The notes below the pieces were generated by a model. It had not been told where the DNA came from. It saw nothing but the letters and a program-made list of their open reading frames with translations, and ran no database searches. A DNA stretch of 9,565 nt from an uncultured Bacilli bacterium (GTDB taxonomy: Bacteria; Bacillota_I; Bacilli_A; RF39; UBA660). Position 1 is the stretch's first letter, and each line of letters begins with the position of its first letter. A program made the translations under genes and the position numbers. Location: positions 1 through 9,565 of the forward strand of contig CAJUNE010000040.1 in NCBI GenBank assembly GCA_910587745.1. The letters are read 5' to 3'. Below, one piece after another: positions 6,197 to 9,565 of the stretch.

Positions 6197-7328
6197 TTTT
6201 ATCTCCTTTTTGATTATTAAAGTTTATGTATACAGGACAAATATAAGAACATAAACCACATTTTAGACATTCTTCTTTTTGTTTATATTTACTTTTTAGT
6301 AAAAGAGGGTTTATTCCTACAGGACATATATCAGTACATGCCCCACAATTTATACACTTTCCTTCTTTTTCTTTTTGCGTTTTTTCTTCCATAATTAAGA
6401 TACTATTTATTTCTTCTGTAATAATGAAATCTTTTGGTGTTATTTCTTGTCCGCTCATTAAACCATTTGCTATATAAATTGAATTATCACTTTTTGTTTT
6501 AATTACTTTTAAAACATCGGTTAGAGATATTCCTATCTTTGTTTTAACTACACAAGGTTTATTAATATTGTTTCCACTAATTGTAATTAATTTATCGGAC
6601 TTTAGTCGCCCTTTTTTTAAAAAGTTGCTTAAATGATAAAACTCGCTAGCTTTTATTACTGTTGTTTTGTTATTATCTTTATTTAAATGCTTTAATAAAA
6701 ATCTATCTTTTCCGATTAAATATAGATTAGGCAATATTTCTAACTTAATGTTTGGATACATTCCTAAGTAATTCATTAATTCATTTATACTAAAATTACT
6801 AGATGCTTTAACTGCGATTGATACTTGTAGCTTATATATATCAGATAATTTATCTAATACTTCTAAAAAATTAGAATATTCAAGCATTAAATAAAAGCTC
6901 TCTGTTAAAACATAAGGTTCATCATCAATGCAATTTAAAACTAAAGCTCTACTACCATCTAAGTTTATTTCAAAAAGTGATAATGCTTTATCTAATACCT
7001 CTTTTTTTATATTTAATATGTTTTTCTTCATTTTGGTCTCTTTGATTGTAGCTTCTTCATAGTCATTTTTAATTTCTATGGAATCTATCTCACCATCAAT
7101 TGTTGTTATTTTTTTAATACAATTTATTTCTCCTGATATTGGAGATGTTATTATTATATTTTGAGTACTTAAAAGTGGTGTTCCTATTTTAACTTTTTTA
7201 CTTTTATTTATAAGTAATTTACTATTTGGCATAATGGGAATATATATATATTCAGGATTTCTAATATTTGATATTTTATTAGAGACAATTATATCAGGGT
7301 CTACGTTTATCTCAATTAATTTTTCCAT
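6189..7328 (-). CDS. RnfC-like electron-transfer protein with two [4Fe-4S] motifs but no Gly-rich nucleotide/FMN motif
   Basis: RnfC is the cytoplasmic subunit that passes electrons into RnfD. At 379 residues this protein is shorter than the usual 430-450. A biotinyl/lipoyl-like fold lies at the N-terminus (about residues 28-88, with IPIMPNSKLLINKSKKVKIG and TSPISGEI). Then comes LNCIDDEPY (131-139), in place of the typical LI.N..ECEPY. Next are a SLBB-like part (about 240-300, IANGLMSG in place of the GGpMMG motif) and a 2x[4Fe-4S] ferredoxin domain: C325, C328, C331, C335 and C354, C357, C360, C364. The GxGGxGFPT segment that normally precedes the ECEPY motif and binds FMN/NADH is not found; residues 103-127 there read ILNIKKEVLDKALSLFEINL and on. 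Start ATG at 7328 has AAGGTGG 4 bases upstream. rnfD follows with an 8-base overlap. It could be a specialised or decaying Rnf subunit that takes electrons from ferredoxin rather than NADH (inference). Confidence 0.85.
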   Translation of the reverse strand: MEKLIEINVDPDIIVSNKISNIRNPEYIYIPIMPNSKLLINKSKKVKIGTPLLSTQNIIITSPISGEINCIKKITTIDGEIDSIEIKNDYEEATIKETKMKKNILNIKKEVLDKALSLFEINLDGSRALVLNCIDDEPYVLTESFYLMLEYSNFLEVLDKLSDIYKLQVSIAVKASSNFSINELMNYLGMYPNIKLEILPNLYLIGKDRFLLKHLNKDNNKTTVIKASEFYHLSNFLKKGRLKSDKLITISGNNINKPCVVKTKIGISLTDVLKVIKTKSDNSIYIANGLMSGQEITPKDFIITEEINSILIMEEKTQKEKEGKCINCGACTDICPVGINPLLLKSKYKQKEECLKCGLCSYICPVYINFNNQKGDKND

Positions 7329-7344
7329 TTTACCACCTTTTTAA

Positions 7345-7353
7345 ATTTTAGCA
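7345..7353 (-). promoter_or_regulatory. Possible extended -10 promoter of rnfCD
   Basis: The minus strand has TGC-TAAAAT (7353-7345), then exactly 7 bases, then GGTGG and the ATG of rnfC 16 bases after the -10 box. No good -35 element is visible (TATATT at the 17-base spacing), which an extended -10 can tolerate. The same layout precedes uvrC and yigZ, and that raises confidence. A transcript starting at the first G would have a 9-base leader. Confidence 0.42.
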
Positions 7354-7354
7354 T

Positions 7355-7382
7355 AAAAAAAGAAGAAAATATATTCTTTTTT
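7355..7382 (-). terminator. Weak terminator-like hairpin after uvrC
   Basis: On the minus strand AAAAAAGAA (7382-7374), a 9-base loop and TTCTTTTTT (7364-7356), with one further T, form a 9-bp stem ending in a run of seven T, 36 bases past the uvrC stop codon. Only one G-C pair is present, so strength is doubtful and read-through into rnfC is plausible. The arms are symmetric, so it could in principle act in both directions, but no plus-strand gene arrives here. Confidence 0.4.
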
Positions 7383-7417
7383 GAGTATTTTATTTTATTA
7401 GATTAAAAACTTTTAAC

Positions 7418-9217
7418 TTAATTATTGGTGTCAAATTTAGTTGTGTTTTTTTCTTCTTTTAAAGTACTAAGATATTCTTTTAAATTTATAGCAATTGTTT
7501 CGGGTAGTATTTTTGTTATTTCTTCTAAACTGGCATTTCTGATTTTGCTTACACTGCCAAAAGTTTTGATTAATTCCTTTTTTCTTTTGGTTCCTATCCC
7601 TTCAATATTATCTAATACACTTGATATGGCGCCTTTGCTTCTTATTTGCCTATGATAACTTATAGTATATCTATGAACTTCATCTTGCATTCTTGTTAAG
7701 TAATGAAATACTGGACTTGTTCTTTCTAATTCTATTACCTTGTAACCATCACTATCGATTAAATCGTTAGTTCTATGTTTATCATTTTTTCTTAAACCAC
7801 ATACTTTAATTTTTAAATTTAGTTCATTTAACATATTTAAACAGGCATTTATTTGGTTGATTCCTCCATCAACTACAATTAAATCTGGTAACTCTGTTTT
7901 ATCTATTAAAGCGCGATAATATCTACGATATATAACTTCTTCCATAGTATGATAATCATCATTTTTATCTAAACTTATTTTGTATTTGCGATATTCTTTC
8001 TTAGCTGGTTTACCATTTTTGAAAACAACCATACAACTTACTGTGAATTCGCCAAAAAGATTGGAATTGTCAAATAAATCGATACGATCTAATTTTTTTA
8101 GACTCAATAATTCTCTTAAATCATTATTTGCTTGTTCTGTTCTTTTTTCGTCATTTTCAATTATTTCTAATTCATTTTCTAAATTTATTTTAGCATTAGT
8201 ACTTGCCATTTCTAAAAGCTTCTTCTTTTTTCCTTTTTGAGGTACAATAAAACTAGTTTTAACTATTTCACTTAGTATCTCTTGGTTTATGTTACTAGAA
8301 CACAAAATTTCTTTTGGCACTTCATGTCTATTATAAAAATTCATAATGTAATAATCTAACTCATCTTCTAATTCGCTAACGATTGGAAATATATCAGTAT
8401 GTCCTCCAACCATTCGTCCATTTCTTAAAAATAATATTTGAATACTTAAATATCCTTTATCAAAAAAATAACCTATAATATCACGATTAGTATAATCATG
8501 TAATTCCATTTTTTGTTTGTCTAAAACAATGCTAATATAATCTAATTCTTTTTTTAATTCTAAAGCCATTTCAAAATTTAATTCTTTGCTGTGTAATTCT
8601 ATTTTCTCTAATATCTTGTTTTTTAGAATATCACCATTTCCTCTTAAAAAACTTAAAATTTCTTCTTCCATTTTTTTTAGTTTTTCATTATCAACTTTAT
8701 GCTCACAATATCCTAAGCATTCACCAATATGATAATATAAACATACTTTCTTAGGCATACTATCACATTTTTTTAAAGGGTATAACCTATTTATTAAAGA
8801 TACTATTCGTCTTGCTGCATAGGCATTGGGATATGGTCCAAATAACATCTTTTTGTCTTTTCTTTTAATATTTAAATATCTGGATACCTGAAGTCTTGGA
8901 TATGGTTTACTAATATATTCAATATATGGGTAGCTTTTATCATCTTTTAAAAGAATATTGTATTTAGGATCATAATGCTTAATTAAGTTAAATTCTAATA
9001 AAAATGCTTCTAATTCACTACCTGCGACTATATATTCAAAATCAGCAATTTCACTTACCATTTTTTCGGTCTTTCCTGTATGAGGTCTATTAAAATAAGA
9101 ATTTACTCTTTTGTTTAAATCTTTAGCTTTTCCAACATATATAATTGTTCCTTCACTGTTTTTCATTTGATAAGAACCTGGTAAATGAGGAATTAATTTT
9201 AGTTTTTCTTTAAACAT
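7418..9217 (-). CDS. uvrC: UvrABC excinuclease subunit C
   Basis: UvrC makes the 3' and then the 5' incision on either side of a lesion marked by UvrAB in nucleotide-excision repair. 599 residues, the normal family length. N-terminal GIY-YIG nuclease: PGSYQM (13-18), IIYVGKAKDLNKRV (25-38, with R37) and catalytic E75 in AFLLEFNLIK. Next is a four-Cys cluster C151, C159, C167, C171 (family pattern C..PClyyh...ClgyC, proposed to hold an iron-sulfur cluster). A UVR UvrB-binding helix pair covers about 198-230. The RNase H-like second nuclease has D383 (LFDNSN), D450 (IVVDGG) and H515 (QDEVHRYTISYHRQ). The tandem helix-hairpin-helix tail starts near 534 (LDNIEGIGTKRKKEL). I start at ATG 9217 (MFKEKL), because AGGTG sits 6 bases before it; the GTG three codons upstream (9226) belongs to that ribosome site. 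Divergent from yigZ; transcribed toward rnfCD. Confidence 0.98.
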   Translation of the reverse strand: MFKEKLKLIPHLPGSYQMKNSEGTIIYVGKAKDLNKRVNSYFNRPHTGKTEKMVSEIADFEYIVAGSELEAFLLEFNLIKHYDPKYNILLKDDKSYPYIEYISKPYPRLQVSRYLNIKRKDKKMLFGPYPNAYAARRIVSLINRLYPLKKCDSMPKKVCLYYHIGECLGYCEHKVDNEKLKKMEEEILSFLRGNGDILKNKILEKIELHSKELNFEMALELKKELDYISIVLDKQKMELHDYTNRDIIGYFFDKGYLSIQILFLRNGRMVGGHTDIFPIVSELEDELDYYIMNFYNRHEVPKEILCSSNINQEILSEIVKTSFIVPQKGKKKKLLEMASTNAKINLENELEIIENDEKRTEQANNDLRELLSLKKLDRIDLFDNSNLFGEFTVSCMVVFKNGKPAKKEYRKYKISLDKNDDYHTMEEVIYRRYYRALIDKTELPDLIVVDGGINQINACLNMLNELNLKIKVCGLRKNDKHRTNDLIDSDGYKVIELERTSPVFHYLTRMQDEVHRYTISYHRQIRSKGAISSVLDNIEGIGTKRKKELIKTFGSVSKIRNASLEEITKILPETIAINLKEYLSTLKEEKNTTKFDTNN

Positions 9218-9234
9218 TATAATCACCTAATAAT

Positions 9235-9262
9235 ATTATACTACAAATTTAATAAATTTTAA
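9235..9262 (-). promoter_or_regulatory. Promoter of uvrC
   Basis: A consensus TATAAT (9240-9235 on the minus strand) has TTAAAA (9262-9257) 16 bases upstream as a weak -35. Seven bases after the -10 box comes GGTG, so the predicted transcript begins at the ribosome site and has only a 10-base leader before ATG 9217. No SOS operator of the Bacillus LexA type (GAAC-N4-GTTC) is visible in the spacer. Confidence 0.55.
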
Positions 9263-9270
9263 GATATAAT
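9242..9270 (+). promoter_or_regulatory. Promoter of yigZ, interleaved with that of uvrC
   Basis: A consensus TATAAT (9265-9270) is followed by TAGTGTA (7 bases) and GGTG, then ATG at 9288, again predicting a 10-base leader. The -35 candidate TACAAA (9242-9247, 17-base spacer) matches the consensus at three of six positions. The element lies inside the footprint expected for the oppositely directed uvrC promoter, so polymerases on the two would compete. Confidence 0.5.
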
Positions 9271-9287
9271 TAGTGTAGGTGTTTAAA

Positions 9288-9565
9288 ATGAAATTATTAA
9301 ATGAATATACTTTGGAAATTAAGAAATCTAAATTTATAGGCTATTGTTATCAAGTTGAATCAATAGAGGAAATAGAAACTATCTTGGAAAATTTAAAAAA
9401 GGAACATAAAAAAGCTAAACATTTTCCTTATGCTTATAAAATAAATGGTCAAATAAAAAAATCTGATGATAAAGAACCATCAGGAACAGCGGGTATGCCT
9501 ATTTTAAATATAATTGATAGAAATGATTTGAATTATACTCTCATTGTTATAGTTCGCTACTTTGG
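9288..9565 (+). CDS. yigZ: YigZ/IMPACT (UPF0029) family protein, 5' part only
   Basis: The first 92 residues are present before the window ends; full-length members have about 200-215. The IMPACT N-terminal signature is clear: KSKFIGY (13-19), a helical stretch with EEIETILENLKKEHKKAKHF (27-46), YAYKING, and the conserved loop SDDKEPSGTAGMPIL (59-73), running into VRYF at the very edge. The family consensus has G where K62 stands in SDDGEPSGTAG. Bacterial members are small cytosolic proteins related to eukaryotic IMPACT; their biochemical role is not settled, and links to translation or ribosome-associated functions rest on homology. AGGTG lies 6 bases before the ATG. It is the only plus-strand gene of the window and is divergent from uvrC. 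Confidence 0.95.
   Translation, partial: MKLLNEYTLEIKKSKFIGYCYQVESIEEIETILENLKKEHKKAKHFPYAYKINGQIKKSDDKEPSGTAGMPILNIIDRNDLNYTLIVIVRYF

Noticed and set aside
7384..7440. TTGACA near 7430 on the minus strand as a -35 for rnfC
   Set aside because: It lies in the last codons of uvrC, and no -10-like hexamer occurs at 15-19 bases from it.
7425..8240. Plus-strand open frames opposite uvrC (7425-7655 and 7980-8240)
   Set aside because: They are antisense to fully conserved UvrC domains; no independent support.
9218..9226. GTG at 9226 as the uvrC start, adding three residues
   Set aside because: The GTG is part of the AGGTG ribosome site. The ATG at 9217 has the correct 6-base spacing and the family-like MFKEKL start.

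Overview
The window is a very AT-rich, densely packed stretch of a low-GC Gram-positive-type chromosome (Bacillota/Bacilli side). The evidence is the dnaG-rpoD order of the Gram-positive macromolecular-synthesis operon, a sortase with its wall-anchored substrate, and strong AGGTG/GGAG ribosome sites. TGA is not used inside any gene, so the code is the standard bacterial one. The base composition, together with sortase anchoring, suggests an Erysipelotrichia/RF39-like gut lineage, but that placement is inference. Seven of the eight genes lie on the minus strand; only the last, at the right edge, is on the plus strand. No tRNA, rRNA, CRISPR array or insertion sequence was seen, and no gene-free stretch exceeds about 120 bases.

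Right to left, in transcription order of the minus strand: (1) a divergent pair, yigZ (plus strand, cut by the window edge) and uvrC (minus strand), shares a 70-base spacer with two interleaved promoters. (2) uvrC, the nucleotide-excision repair endonuclease, is followed by a weak terminator-like hairpin. (3) An rnfC-rnfD pair overlaps by 8 bases. It keeps the iron-sulfur ligands and the membrane fold, but I do not find the usual Gly-rich nucleotide/FMN motif of RnfC or the flavinylation Thr motif of RnfD, and rnfGEAB do not follow. (4) A surface-protein and sortase pair overlaps by 38 bases. It has its own extended -10 promoter and a 77-base leader. (5) dnaG-rpoD overlap by 11 bases; rpoD runs off the left edge within region 4.2.

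The most interesting part is the surface-protein/sortase locus at 2918-5302. The predicted transcript starts 4 bases before a 13-bp hairpin (perfect apart from one G-U that is wobble only in the minus-strand RNA). The hairpin loop carries a 9-base segment exactly complementary to the Shine-Dalgarno and first start-codon base, and the stem is followed by a U-run. This looks like a switchable or pseudoknotted leader. The encoded protein resembles thioester-domain adhesins but has no cysteine at all, ends in a VPNTY sorting motif instead of LPxTG, and sits beside a small sortase that has Gln where the catalytic Arg is expected. These three departures in one two-gene cassette, under a structured leader, are worth testing.

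A second theme is promoter economy. The uvrC, yigZ and rnfC starts each show a -10 box, exactly 7 bases, then GGTG and a start codon 9-10 bases later, predicting very short leaders beginning GGUG. The surface-protein leader is the striking exception.
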